Shown here: piece by piece, positions 54,117 to 62,255 of the stretch
How the letters are laid out: the number at the start of each line of letters is the position of its first letter
How positions within the stretch are numbered: position 1 is the first letter of the stretch
Source: Clostridiales bacterium
GTDB taxonomy: Bacteria; Bacillota; Clostridia; Saccharofermentanales; Saccharofermentanaceae
NCBI GenBank assembly: GCA_017513085.1
Contig: JAFWDK010000015.1
Span: 1 to 64,000, forward strand
Reading direction: 5' to 3'
Length of the DNA: 64,000 bases
Program-made: the position numbers and the translations under genes
The notes under the pieces: generated by a model
The model's input: only the letters and a program-made list of their open reading frames with translations
Databases searched by the model: none
Told to the model about the DNA's origin: nothing

Positions 54117-55109
54117 ATGGCCGGTATTTATCAATCAATCACAGAGTTAGTAGGAAGAACACCGCTTTTGCAGCTGAACGGCTATAACAAAGCAAATGGA
54201 TTACAGGCCGATGTCATCGGTAAGCTTGAGTATTTTAATCCGAACCAGAGCGTAAAGGACCGTATCGCTCTCGCCATGATCGAAGATGCGGAGAAGTCCG
54301 GGAAACTGAAGCCGGGCTATACTGTTGTCGAGACAACGAGCGGTAATACAGGTATTGGTCTGGCAGCGATCGCTGCATCGAAAGGATATCCTTTCCGCGT
54401 ATATATCCAGGATCAGGTATCCGAGGAACGTTTCAAGGTCATCCATGCATTTGGCGGAAAGACGATCAAACTTACTGAAGAGCCGACACTAGGAAGAGTT
54501 CTCAAAGAAACGAACGGTGACTTTGTCGCAGCGATCGCAGCACTGAAAGAAGAAGTCCTCAGCAAAGAAGAAAACATCGTTTTTGTTGACCAGTGCTCAA
54601 ACCCGGCAAACCCGGCCATCCATAGAGCAACCACAGGCCCCGAGATCTGGGAAGACACGGAAGGCAAGGTCGATATCCTCGTTGCTTGCGTAGGCACAGG
54701 TGGCACGATCTCCGGTGCAGGCGGATTCTTAAAGTCGAAGAATCCGAATATTAAAGTAGTCGGTGTACAGCCGGGACCCGATTCTCTCCCGAGTGATGAG
54801 AAGCCGGAACCGGACGAAGAAATCACCGGTGTACATCCTTTCTCAGGCGTTCCGGATAACATTATCCCGGCAACTCTGGATCGGAACATCTACGACGAAG
54901 TCATTGCCGTAGAAGCACTCGATGCATATAAGGCAGCAAGACAGGTCGCAAAAAAAGACGGTATCCTCATCGGTACATCTTCCGGAGCTGCTCTCTTTGC
55001 CGCCACCGAACTTGCCAAGAGACCCGAGAACAAAGGAAAGAAGATCGTTGCTGTCTTCCCGGATACAGGACTTCGTTATCTTTCGACAAATCTTTTCGCC
55101 GAGGAGTAA
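54117..55109 (+). CDS. cysK: Cysteine synthase A (O-acetylserine sulfhydrylase)
   Basis: Makes L-cysteine from O-acetylserine and sulfide with pyridoxal phosphate. About 330 residues. The PLP Lys is in NPNQSVKDRIALAMIE; the substrate loop is TTSGNTGIGLA, the phosphate-binding loop VGTGGTISGAG, and the C-terminal Ser site GTSSGAALFA. It keeps the family's KLEYFNPNQSVKDR block. GGAGG eight bases before ATG 54117 decides the start over an in-frame ATG 15 bp upstream. Monocistronic. Confidence 0.97.
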   Translation: MAGIYQSITELVGRTPLLQLNGYNKANGLQADVIGKLEYFNPNQSVKDRIALAMIEDAEKSGKLKPGYTVVETTSGNTGIGLAAIAASKGYPFRVYIQDQVSEERFKVIHAFGGKTIKLTEEPTLGRVLKETNGDFVAAIAALKEEVLSKEENIVFVDQCSNPANPAIHRATTGPEIWEDTEGKVDILVACVGTGGTISGAGGFLKSKNPNIKVVGVQPGPDSLPSDEKPEPDEEITGVHPFSGVPDNIIPATLDRNIYDEVIAVEALDAYKAARQVAKKDGILIGTSSGAALFAATELAKRPENKGKKIVAVFPDTGLRYLSTNLFAEE

Positions 55110-55111
55110 CC

Positions 55112-56050
55112 TCAGAAAAGATCCAGCCGCAGCTGCCGGTCGATCCAGCTCTTCTGTACTGCCTGATGAATCATATCATCAGGCATACTTGTCCCGATGA
55201 GAAAAGGTGATTTCGGATCGTGACGCCGCATGTTTTCGCGAACCAGCGAAGGATCCGTATTGGCATAGCAGTACCTGCATAAATGTCCGCAGGTATCGTA
55301 AGCGCCGATGTCCGATCCCAGAAGGCAGGCGCACTCTCCGTTTCTCTGGTTCTTCCCCGTCTTTGGGACGAGCAGGTTTGCGTGAAGCGCCGTCTCATAA
55401 GTTGACACCGTCATACAGCCCGAGCAGTCGGCACCATACGGTTCCAGTGCTTTTCCCTCGGCACAGGGACGGATCGTCATGCCATACTTTCTTGCGATCT
55501 CGATAAACGCTTTGCCGAGAGTCATCCGATCATCCAGAGAGACTTCCCGCGCCTCCGGAAAGTTCCTCTCCACTTTCTTATAGATGTCCAGAAAGCTGAT
55601 GACGCAGGTCTTCGTGTAACCGGAAAGGGTCGCTGCCATCTTCTCGAACATGCCGATATGCCATTCCACAGAGTGAGCCGCATCGACGAGGATCGGATCG
55701 TAGCGCCAGCCCATGCTGTCCACACCGACCCGCTCCGAAAGCTTCTGAAAAGACTCCATCACCCGATCCTTATCCGGAACATTCGGCTCGATGTCTTTTC
55801 CATAAGGCGTGATCGTCACAAACCAGTACTGTCCATATGGATCCAGCACGTCCATCTTCGGCAGCATCGGCGCGGGATTCTTGGTGCAGAAAGAGATCAG
55901 ATCCACCACCTCAGGAGACAAACTGTATCTCGTCACCTGCGAAGGATTATAGGGATTACGCACGAGGACGAAGCCTTCTTTGATCCGGTTGCAGAGCCAC
56001 TCGGAATAAAAGGCCGGAATATCGGTCCGCATGCCTGTCTGGATGATCAT
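55112..56050 (-). CDS. DUF1848 protein with a C-terminal radical-SAM-like Cys cluster
   Basis: 312 residues. The N-terminal half contains RTDIPAFYSEWLCNRIKEGF and VRNPYNPSQVTRYSLSPE, the block that defines DUF1848. Near the C-terminus (about 258-275) are a GECACL pair and TCGHLCRYCYAN, a CxxxCxxC spacing as in radical-SAM enzymes but at the wrong end of the protein. Function is not established for the family. The ATG overlaps the sirtuin stop codon by four bases (ATGA), with GGAG eight bases upstream, so the two proteins are translationally coupled. Confidence 0.9.
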   Translation of the reverse strand: MIIQTGMRTDIPAFYSEWLCNRIKEGFVLVRNPYNPSQVTRYSLSPEVVDLISFCTKNPAPMLPKMDVLDPYGQYWFVTITPYGKDIEPNVPDKDRVMESFQKLSERVGVDSMGWRYDPILVDAAHSVEWHIGMFEKMAATLSGYTKTCVISFLDIYKKVERNFPEAREVSLDDRMTLGKAFIEIARKYGMTIRPCAEGKALEPYGADCSGCMTVSTYETALHANLLVPKTGKNQRNGECACLLGSDIGAYDTCGHLCRYCYANTDPSLVRENMRRHDPKSPFLIGTSMPDDMIHQAVQKSWIDRQLRLDLF

Positions 56051-56898
56051 GATTTCAGCTCCTTTAAGACCTCTCCGATATCGCCCGTGATTAGGATCGC
56101 CTGGTCCTTGATCTCCTCCGGACAGAGGGCTTCTTCGAAGTTGATGTAGGCGTAGGTCGCCTTCGGATTCTGCGCGGTCATTTTCCAGAACGGATACTTA
56201 ATGATGACCGGTGTGTTGTATCCGACACCCAGTTCCAGGAAAAGGACTTTCCCCGTCTTATGCGTCTCCAGAAATACTTCATATCTCGAGCACGCAAGTT
56301 TCCATCCGTCATCCTCGACAAATTTATCGTCGGAACGAAGATTCATGGTAAGCGGTTTTCCGCACTTTGGACATTTCGGGATCAGCTCGGACGGGATCCG
56401 CATATCCTTCTGCTGCTCGTACATTCTCTTTATCATCTCTTCGTTATCGTAGGTATCCTGCGTACAGGGCTCCGTGCACTGGAAAAGACCATAATCCCCC
56501 TGGGTATAAAAGAGCCTCTCTTTATCGAATCCCGCCTTCTGAAAGCAGTGATCCACGTTCGTCGTCAGGACGAAATAATCCTTGTCCTTCACCAGCGCAA
56601 AGAGCTCGTCGTACACAGGTTTCGGCGCATCCAGATAACGGTTGATGTAGATGTATCTGGACCAGTACGCCCACATGATCTCCGGCTCCATCCCCAGCAC
56701 ATGAAAGCCGCCGGTATACATGTCCGTGAAACCGTACTTTTCCGAAAAGTCGGAAAAGTATTTCTCGAATCTCTCACCGCTATAGATAAAACCCGCCGAC
56801 GTGGAAAGACCTGCACCGGCACCGATCAGGACAGAATCCGCCTCTGCGAGAGCCTGCTTCAAATTTCTAATGTTTTCTGCAAAATCCATACTAACCAT
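56047..56898 (-). CDS. Class M sirtuin (SirTM), predicted protein ADP-ribosyltransferase
   Basis: 283 residues from ATG 56898 (GAGGAG upstream; the frame is open 27 codons further). NAD-binding GAGAGLSTSAGFIYSGERF and the class-M block FSDFSEKYGFTDMYTGGF are present. TTNVDHCFQKAGFD has the conserved Asn. The usual catalytic His is replaced by Gln in YTQGDYGLFQC, as in SirTM. Zinc Cys are in CPKCG and upstream. SirTMs ADP-ribosylate proteins, classically a lipoylated GcvH-like protein, and work with a zinc macrodomain eraser, which is encoded 0.7 kb upstream. No gcvH-L or lplA2 gene is in the window. Confidence 0.88.
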   Translation of the reverse strand: MVSMDFAENIRNLKQALAEADSVLIGAGAGLSTSAGFIYSGERFEKYFSDFSEKYGFTDMYTGGFHVLGMEPEIMWAYWSRYIYINRYLDAPKPVYDELFALVKDKDYFVLTTNVDHCFQKAGFDKERLFYTQGDYGLFQCTEPCTQDTYDNEEMIKRMYEQQKDMRIPSELIPKCPKCGKPLTMNLRSDDKFVEDDGWKLACSRYEVFLETHKTGKVLFLELGVGYNTPVIIKYPFWKMTAQNPKATYAYINFEEALCPEEIKDQAILITGDIGEVLKELKS

Positions 56899-56988
56899 GC
56901 TAATACTCTCCTCGCGACGCAACTGATCGATATCACTTTGGATAAAAGTCAAATGTAAAGAGTCTGACTGGGTTTTCAATCTGTCTCT

Positions 56989-57267
56989 TTATTCGAATAA
57001 TTCAGAGTGTGACCCCACTCTGTACAGCAACAGAACAAGGGTATTTTCTCTTATCTCATACATAAGGAGCCAATCAGACTCAACATGGCATTCACGTATT
57101 CCGGCAAAATTCCCGGATAATTCGTGATCACGGAACTTATCCTCAAGTTTTTTGCCTTTAGCAAGCTTATCTATTACTTCAAAAAGCAGGTCGATGTTTT
57201 TCTTCTGCTTCTTTGCGAGTTTTAGATCTTTCTTAAACTTACTGGTTACCTTGATTTCATACTTCAT
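56989..57267 (-). CDS. YafQ/RelE-family mRNA interferase toxin
   Basis: 92 residues, basic N-terminus (MKYEIKVTSKFKKDLKLAKK), then KLEDKFRDHELSGNFAGIRECHVESDWLL, the YafQ-like block with the His and Asp residues of the catalytic surface, and LLLYRVGSHSELF at the end with the C-terminal His. It would cleave mRNA on the ribosome. It overlaps the antitoxin gene by four bases. Confidence 0.9.
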   Translation of the reverse strand: MKYEIKVTSKFKKDLKLAKKQKKNIDLLFEVIDKLAKGKKLEDKFRDHELSGNFAGIRECHVESDWLLMYEIRENTLVLLLYRVGSHSELFE

Positions 57268-57536
57268 ACGCCCAAAGCACTCCTAAGGGATTTTGCATCT
57301 TTATATCCCGGGATTTTCGGATCGTCTGCAATTCGACGTCCTTCTTCAATTGCCTTGACCGTTTCCATATTGGGAACATCTATCTTAAGATCAAAAGGAA
57401 TGCCCCGCTCTCTGACTGTTTTTCTTAAAAACATATTCACTGCGGTGGTCATGTTCAGGCCAAGTTCCGCAAATATTTTCTCTGCCTGATCTTTAATCTC
57501 TTTATCTGTTCGAATATTCAGATTAGTTGTAGCCAT
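57264..57536 (-). CDS. RelB/DinJ-family antitoxin
   Basis: 90 residues from ATG 57536 (AAGGAGA five bases upstream). The N-terminal ribbon-helix-helix has TTNLNIRTDKEIKDQAEKIF and LGLNMTTAVNMFLRKTV, followed by the RGIPFDL of the DinJ family and a C-terminal toxin-wrapping segment. Neutralises the adjoining toxin and should repress the pair's own promoter at 57572-57600. Confidence 0.92.
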   Translation of the reverse strand: MATTNLNIRTDKEIKDQAEKIFAELGLNMTTAVNMFLRKTVRERGIPFDLKIDVPNMETVKAIEEGRRIADDPKIPGYKDAKSLRSALGV

Positions 57537-57567
57537 AACCATCTCTCCTTTACAATCCATCTTTCAT

Positions 57568-57600
57568 TTGTATTATACACAAGAACTCGTGCAATAGCAA
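57568..57600 (-). promoter_or_regulatory. Promoter and dyad operator of the toxin-antitoxin pair
   Basis: On the minus strand TTGCTA (57600-57595), 17-nt spacer, TATAAT (57577-57572). A 15-bp near-palindrome TTGTATTATACACAA (57568-57582) covers the -10, the expected site for RelB-type autorepression. Confidence 0.6.
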
Positions 57601-57632
57601 CACATTGTCATTACATTATACATATTGAAACA

Positions 57633-58412
57633 TCACTTGAGCAGGTTCTGATAAAACAGAAGATCAATATCCTTAAACACATTGAAAAGCACTTTGATGC
57701 CGCTTCCGGTCGTATCCAGGTATTCCTTCACTGTCGCCACGGCAATCTCCGCTGCTCTTTCATTCGGGAACATAAATACACCGGTAGAAATGCAGCAGAG
57801 GGCGACACTCGAAAGGCCGTTTTCATCCGCCAGTTTCAGGATCGACCGATAGCAGGATGCCAGATCGTCTTCATTTTGTTTCGTCAGAACATGCTGTACG
57901 ATCGGACCGACGGTGTGGATGATATACTTAGCCGGAAGATTAAATGCCGGCGTGATCTTGGCGCCTCCGGTCGGTTCCGGATACCCCTGCTTCTCGATGA
58001 TGTCATTACAGTAAAGCCGAAGCTGGATGCCGGCCTTGGAACCCAGGATGTTATCCAGACACGAATGCAGCCACTGATAGCAGCCGGTGAAGCCGGAATT
58101 TGCCGGATTCACCACAGCATCCACAGAAAGCCTGGACATATCTCCCTGCCATAGATAGATCCTCGCATCCGATCCGATGTGATGAAGATCCTCTAATCTC
58201 ACAATTCCTTCCGCTTCATTTTCCGCCGTCAGATATTCATCCTGAATCTTCAGAAATTCCTCACTGATCGGGTCGGGCATACGGATATTCATAAGACCCC
58301 GCAGGAGATCTTTCTGTTCCTTTTCGCCGGCGGGTATTTCCACATCGGCTGCATCCGACCTCTCCGCCAGAAGCTGTTTTATCAGCCATATTCTCTGCTC
58401 GTCATGGGTCAT
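57633..58412 (-). CDS. Zinc-type macrodomain protein (protein ADP-ribosylhydrolase)
   Basis: About 259 residues. An N-terminal helical extension (1-85) is followed by the macrodomain: YLWQGDMSRLSVDAVVNPANSGFTGC, then the zinc motif GCYQWLHSCLDN with two Cys and one His, AGIQLRLYCNDI, TGGAKITPAFNLPAKYIIHTVGP and CISTGVFMFPNERAAEIA. The zinc loop separates this SirTM-associated group from ordinary MacroD proteins. It should remove ADP-ribose placed by the sirtuin encoded downstream. GAGGAG eight bases before ATG 58412 sets the start; an in-frame GTG at 58421 overlaps the VOC gene stop. Confidence 0.9.
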   Translation of the reverse strand: MTHDEQRIWLIKQLLAERSDAADVEIPAGEKEQKDLLRGLMNIRMPDPISEEFLKIQDEYLTAENEAEGIVRLEDLHHIGSDARIYLWQGDMSRLSVDAVVNPANSGFTGCYQWLHSCLDNILGSKAGIQLRLYCNDIIEKQGYPEPTGGAKITPAFNLPAKYIIHTVGPIVQHVLTKQNEDDLASCYRSILKLADENGLSSVALCCISTGVFMFPNERAAEIAVATVKEYLDTTGSGIKVLFNVFKDIDLLFYQNLLK

Positions 58413-58417
58413 AATGT

Positions 58418-58822
58418 TCACTCCTCTTCCAATGTCTCAGAAAACCGCAGGAGATACCCGTCCGGGTCCTGGATCAGCACTTCTTTCTCCACATAACAGA
58501 TCCCGTCGCAGCGGTATTTACTGGTGAATAGATCTTTAAACGGAACCACGCCTTTTTCTTTTATCCGGGCAACGAATTCCTCCAAGTGGTCGATCTCGAT
58601 CTGGAAATTGATCCCTCTTCCAAGCGGATACTCCAGCTTCCCGGTCTCCCAATGGCCATTGATCTCGTTGATCATTAACTGCGCTTCCCCAAGCGAAAGA
58701 AAAGCAAACTTATCCTCGACCCGTTCGTACTCGATCTTAAAACGCAGCACGTCCGTATAAAATCGTTTGGAATTCTCAATATCGGAAACACTCAGTTCCG
58801 GAACCAGTTGATTGAATCGCAT
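58418..58822 (-). CDS. VOC-superfamily (bleomycin-resistance/glyoxalase-like) protein
   Basis: 134 residues, a single VOC unit pair: VPELSVSDIENSKRFYTDVL at the start, FLSLGEAQLMINE in the middle, INFQIEIDHLEEFVARIKEKG and LIQDPDGYLLRFSE at the end. The pattern fits the small-molecule-binding bleomycin-resistance-like subgroup; substrate unknown. Directly upstream of the macrodomain gene, five bases apart. Confidence 0.88.
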   Translation of the reverse strand: MRFNQLVPELSVSDIENSKRFYTDVLRFKIEYERVEDKFAFLSLGEAQLMINEINGHWETGKLEYPLGRGINFQIEIDHLEEFVARIKEKGVVPFKDLFTSKYRCDGICYVEKEVLIQDPDGYLLRFSETLEEE

Positions 58823-58858
58823 ACTCTTTTCTCCTTGAAGGGTTCCCTTCTCCTTGAA

Positions 58859-59539
58859 TCATTCCCCTAAAAGATCGGCTAACGTATCAGAGGTTTCGAC
58901 CGGTGTCCAGTGGCCTTCCACGCAGATCTCCGGGTCTATGCGCTTGATCGTATCCGCAAGTTTTCTGCTAAGATCCTTGTCTTTTTCTCCATTGGGAAAA
59001 GCACTGCACGTGGCGTCTCCCAGGAACAGGGTCTTGTCTTCGCACACATAGATGAGTGTCGCATCATCGGTGTGCGGCGATTCAGACTCGAGGATCTTCA
59101 CCGTGCATCCGCCCAGATCCAGCGTCATCTCTCCATGGTAGATCATGTCGGAAGGAACGACGATGACTTCCTTATTTCCGGCATATTCTTTTTGCACACT
59201 ATCACCGATGGCAAGGAAAACCGAAGGGCCGTTCTTCTCGATCGTTTCCTTCCATTCCTTCAGGTACTGATTCGTTCTTTCATTGCAGATAGAAAGACCA
59301 TGTATCGCATGCATGGCGAAGGTGTGATCCCAGTGCCAGTGCGTGATGACCGTCAGTTCCGGAAGCGGCAGTCCTTCTTTTTCCAGAAGTGCATAGAACT
59401 CTTTCATGTGCACATCCGAATGCCCTGCGTCGATCGCCAGGCTCCAGTTCTCACCCCGAACATAGCCGAGATTCGGCCGGTCCCGCTCCTCTTCAAAAGG
59501 CATATACCAAATATGTTCCGTTAGTTTTTGAAGTTCCAT
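58859..59539 (-). CDS. Metallo-beta-lactamase-fold hydrolase
   Basis: 226 residues, cytoplasmic. Zinc motif THWHWDHTFAMH (HxHxDH), then ESPHTDDATLIYV, the bridging Asp in LFLGDATCSAFP and the last His in CVEGHWTPVET. Generic MBL hydrolase; substrate unknown. GGAGAAAAG precedes the ATG; 18 bp after the nitrilase-family gene. Confidence 0.9.
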   Translation of the reverse strand: MELQKLTEHIWYMPFEEERDRPNLGYVRGENWSLAIDAGHSDVHMKEFYALLEKEGLPLPELTVITHWHWDHTFAMHAIHGLSICNERTNQYLKEWKETIEKNGPSVFLAIGDSVQKEYAGNKEVIVVPSDMIYHGEMTLDLGGCTVKILESESPHTDDATLIYVCEDKTLFLGDATCSAFPNGEKDKDLSRKLADTIKRIDPEICVEGHWTPVETSDTLADLLGE

Positions 59540-59556
59540 CTTTTCTCCTCTGCTCG

Positions 59557-60432
59557 TTACCAGTGAACAAACTCTCCGCCGATCACGCCCCGCACTTCGG
59601 GATCAGACAGGATCCCGTACTTCTCCGGACGTCTGTACTTGTCGCCCATGATGTCGTTGCTTCGATGTTCTCTGAGCTGATCCAAATCGAGTTCCGCGAT
59701 ATACACACCCGGATCTCCCGGTGCTTCCAGTACACACATGTCTCTCACGCCCGGCTCATTTCGAAGCCACGGCACGCCGTCGAAAAGTGTCGAGTGACCA
59801 TTGCAGTCCGGCTGTCCTTTCGGGTAGTTGCAGGTAGCGACCGCCACCATGTTTTCGTACGCTCTCGTCCGAAGTGTGGAAAGGCGGTTGATCTCCATGG
59901 GGCAGGCATTCGGCGCCAGGATCAGTTCCGCACCTTTGAGCATCAGGATCCGGGCGCTCTCCGGAAATTCCCTGTCGAAGCAGATCATGGATCCGAACTT
60001 TACTTTTCCTCTTCCGAAATCCAGGTCCGTGACGTAGAAATCCTCTCCGCCACTTAAGACTTTTTCATCGGCAAAAGCACATGGATGTACCTTCGAGTAG
60101 TGAAGGATCTCTTTTCCTGTCCGATCAAAGAAGATCACGGAATTCAGCGGCTTCGGTTCATTCGTTTCTAAGAAAGTGATGCCGATCGCCATCTGAAGTG
60201 CAGAGGCAAGATCCCGGAACGTATTGACGAACTCACTGTCTTTTTCGATAGCGAGTTTGCGTATTTCGGCTTCATCCTGTGGAAGCGCATATCCGTCGCT
60301 CCACATCTCCGGAAAAAGCGCTACATCCGCGCCTTTTTCTTTTGCTTCCTCACAGGCTTTTTTCCCGATCAGAAGATTCTCATCAAGATCCTTACCGGGA
60401 AGGATCTGAAGTAATGCTATTTTCAGGTTCAT
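59557..60432 (-). CDS. Carbon-nitrogen hydrolase (nitrilase superfamily)
   Basis: 291 residues from ATG 60432 (GAGAG five bases upstream). The Glu-Lys-Cys triad is visible: E in DVALFPEMWSDGY, K in YSKVHPCAFADE, C in FGSMICFDREFPE. Likely an amidase or carbamoylase acting on a small amide; resembles the aliphatic-amidase/omega-amidase branches more than true nitrilases. Confidence 0.9.
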   Translation of the reverse strand: MNLKIALLQILPGKDLDENLLIGKKACEEAKEKGADVALFPEMWSDGYALPQDEAEIRKLAIEKDSEFVNTFRDLASALQMAIGITFLETNEPKPLNSVIFFDRTGKEILHYSKVHPCAFADEKVLSGGEDFYVTDLDFGRGKVKFGSMICFDREFPESARILMLKGAELILAPNACPMEINRLSTLRTRAYENMVAVATCNYPKGQPDCNGHSTLFDGVPWLRNEPGVRDMCVLEAPGDPGVYIAELDLDQLREHRSNDIMGDKYRRPEKYGILSDPEVRGVIGGEFVHW

Positions 60433-60482
60433 TTTATCTCTCACTTTACTCTTTTTCAGAAGGAACAGATCCGTCATCCCAG

Positions 60483-61514
60483 CTATGTCAGGATATCCGG
60501 ATCCTTTCCGTTTTCTCGTATATATGCTATCACGTTTTCCTTCGTTCGGATCTTCTCCGCAAGCTCCTTCGGAAGGGTAGATAGAAATTCCGAAATCGAC
60601 ACTTGCGAGTTCTTCCGGATTTCTTTGAGAAGAAGTGTATCTTTCTTTTTTCTCTCCGCTTCCGACTTCGGATATCCCTGTCCGAAAGGCTCGGAAAAAA
60701 GTTTCTCGACCGTCTGTTCAAGATTCTCTTTTCCCTGCCATGTATATTCCTCACCCAGAGGAACCGACACGGCATTTCCGTCGTTGATCTGCGCGAAAAG
60801 ATATGCATCCATCGGTGTCGGAACATACCCGCAGAGCACGCCCGGCACGTTATTACAAGCCAGCATCATGCCCTGCCCGGAAGAGCATCCTGTCACCACA
60901 AGATCGAGAGATCCTGACGCCAGAAGAAGCCCCGCCAGAATGGAGATCTCGATGTAACTGTACTTCTCTTTTTCCTCCGGTGTGCAACCGAAGTTCAGCA
61001 CCGTCGCATACTTCGCATACTTCTTCACGGTCTCGAATAGAAGTGAGTTCTTTTCGCTCTGGGAACTAGCCTGGATCACGCCGATCCGCATCGGGACTCC
61101 GCGTATATTTTTCTCCTTCTGGTAAAAAGCACGGACGAACATCTGAAACTCTTCTTCGCTTTCGCAGGCCTTTCGGCACTGCTCCATTTTCGAAGCAGAG
61201 CGGAGATACACATCCTCGATCTTTTTGCACTCGAACTCCGGGCATTCCTTGCACCAGGATACGTCATGTTCTTTCGTGCAGGGAAGGAGCATAAAGCTGC
61301 AGGTCGGACGGCAGCCGCAGCCGGTACACCGGATCTCATCGTTACTGACTACGTGATCCCTCCATCCGGCACGATACCAGAACTCCGCCGTCTCGTGAAG
61401 TTCCTCTTCTGTTCTTGCCAGAAATCTGGGGCAGACCGCACAATCGTCCCCGCACACGGAGTAGATCGGCGGTGCTTTTCGAAGCTCAGGAAATCGATCA
61501 ATATACCATTTCAA
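60483..61514 (-). CDS. DUF3795 fused to an RpiB/LacAB-type isomerase domain
   Basis: 343 residues. The N-terminal Cys-rich part (about 1-130) is DUF3795-like: CGDDCAVCPRFLART, CTGCGCRPTCSFMLLPC, VSWCKECPEFECKKIE. The C-terminal part from MRIGVIQASSQSEKN (about 142) to 275 matches RpiB/LacA/LacB sugar-phosphate isomerases, including the active-site TGCSSGQGMMLACNNVPGV and DAYLFAQINDGNAVSVPLG. A Lys/Glu helical tail follows. The start appears to be TTG at 61514, because the first Cys motif begins at residue 21 and the next ATG is within the domain. I do not know this fusion as a characterised enzyme. Confidence 0.75.
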   Translation of the reverse strand: MKWYIDRFPELRKAPPIYSVCGDDCAVCPRFLARTEEELHETAEFWYRAGWRDHVVSNDEIRCTGCGCRPTCSFMLLPCTKEHDVSWCKECPEFECKKIEDVYLRSASKMEQCRKACESEEEFQMFVRAFYQKEKNIRGVPMRIGVIQASSQSEKNSLLFETVKKYAKYATVLNFGCTPEEKEKYSYIEISILAGLLLASGSLDLVVTGCSSGQGMMLACNNVPGVLCGYVPTPMDAYLFAQINDGNAVSVPLGEEYTWQGKENLEQTVEKLFSEPFGQGYPKSEAERKKKDTLLLKEIRKNSQVSISEFLSTLPKELAEKIRTKENVIAYIRENGKDPDILT

Positions 61515-61520
61515 ATCGCG

Positions 61521-62003
61521 TCACACTTCTTTCTGCATATAGCCACAGGTAAACGGGAAGAAATCGAATTTCTTCGTGCCGATATGGACCGCGCCGAAGC
61601 TCTCATACCACTTCCTAAGGACAGTATTTTCTTCCACGATGGAGATATTTACGATCGTACATCCGATGCTATGCGCGTAGGAAAAAGCATGCTCCAGAAG
61701 AAGTCTTCCTATCCCCTGATGACGGCACTCCGGAAGGACCGCCAGGTTATTGAGTTCACACTCCAGATTCTCCTGCATCGCCAGAGAATAATATCCGCAG
61801 ATATTTTCCTTCTCATCCACATAGACGAACATCGGCCGGCCTTCTTCCAGCTGCGAATAGAGCCTGTCTTCCGACATAGCAAAAGCTGTGAAACGAGGTG
61901 CATTTTCCGTGGTAAAACCAAGCTCCTCCGCAACTGTCAGAAAACTCTTTCGGATCACATCCACACACTGCGGGATCTCTTCCCGCTTCATTTCACGAAT
62001 CAT
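61521..62003 (-). CDS. GNAT-family N-acetyltransferase
   Basis: 160 residues. The acetyl-CoA-binding motif A is LNNLAVLPECRHQGIGRLLLEHA (Q/RxxGxG/A form), followed by IVEENTVLRKWYESFGAVHIG of motif B. Substrate unknown. GGAGAGCTGCGAA precedes the ATG; six bases before the DUF3795-RpiB gene. Confidence 0.9.
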   Translation of the reverse strand: MIREMKREEIPQCVDVIRKSFLTVAEELGFTTENAPRFTAFAMSEDRLYSQLEEGRPMFVYVDEKENICGYYSLAMQENLECELNNLAVLPECRHQGIGRLLLEHAFSYAHSIGCTIVNISIVEENTVLRKWYESFGAVHIGTKKFDFFPFTCGYMQKEV

Positions 62004-62169
62004 TTCGCAGCTCTCCTTTCCATCTGGATCTTTTTCCTACGACCGGGCTATCGGTTTTTGAACACTAGCAATCGTTTTTTCTTTAAGAAAAGTATAGCAT
62101 TCCTCGGCGGAAAAGGCTTTATCCTTTCAGTATAGGATCTGCGGTGTGTGCATGGTTTTCTCTCAAAAT

Positions 62170-62217
62170 TTTCCACTTTTTCCATGAAAAATCTTTCTGA
62201 ATTTCCACTTTTTCCAT
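62170..62217. repeat. Two 16-bp direct repeats in the 62.1-kb spacer
   Basis: TTTCCACTTTTTCCAT occurs at 62170-62185 and 62202-62217, 32 bp apart, in the 250-bp gap between the transglutaminase and GNAT genes. The gap otherwise shows no gene; a 61-codon frame across it is not convincing. Confidence 0.6.
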
Positions 62218-62255
62218 AACGCAAGTGTAGCACTAAGTTGGCATCAAATTGAGTC

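Noticed and set aside
62048..62233. 61-codon frame in the 62.1-kb spacer
   Set aside because: It translates the two 16-bp direct repeats; no ribosome site or homology visible.
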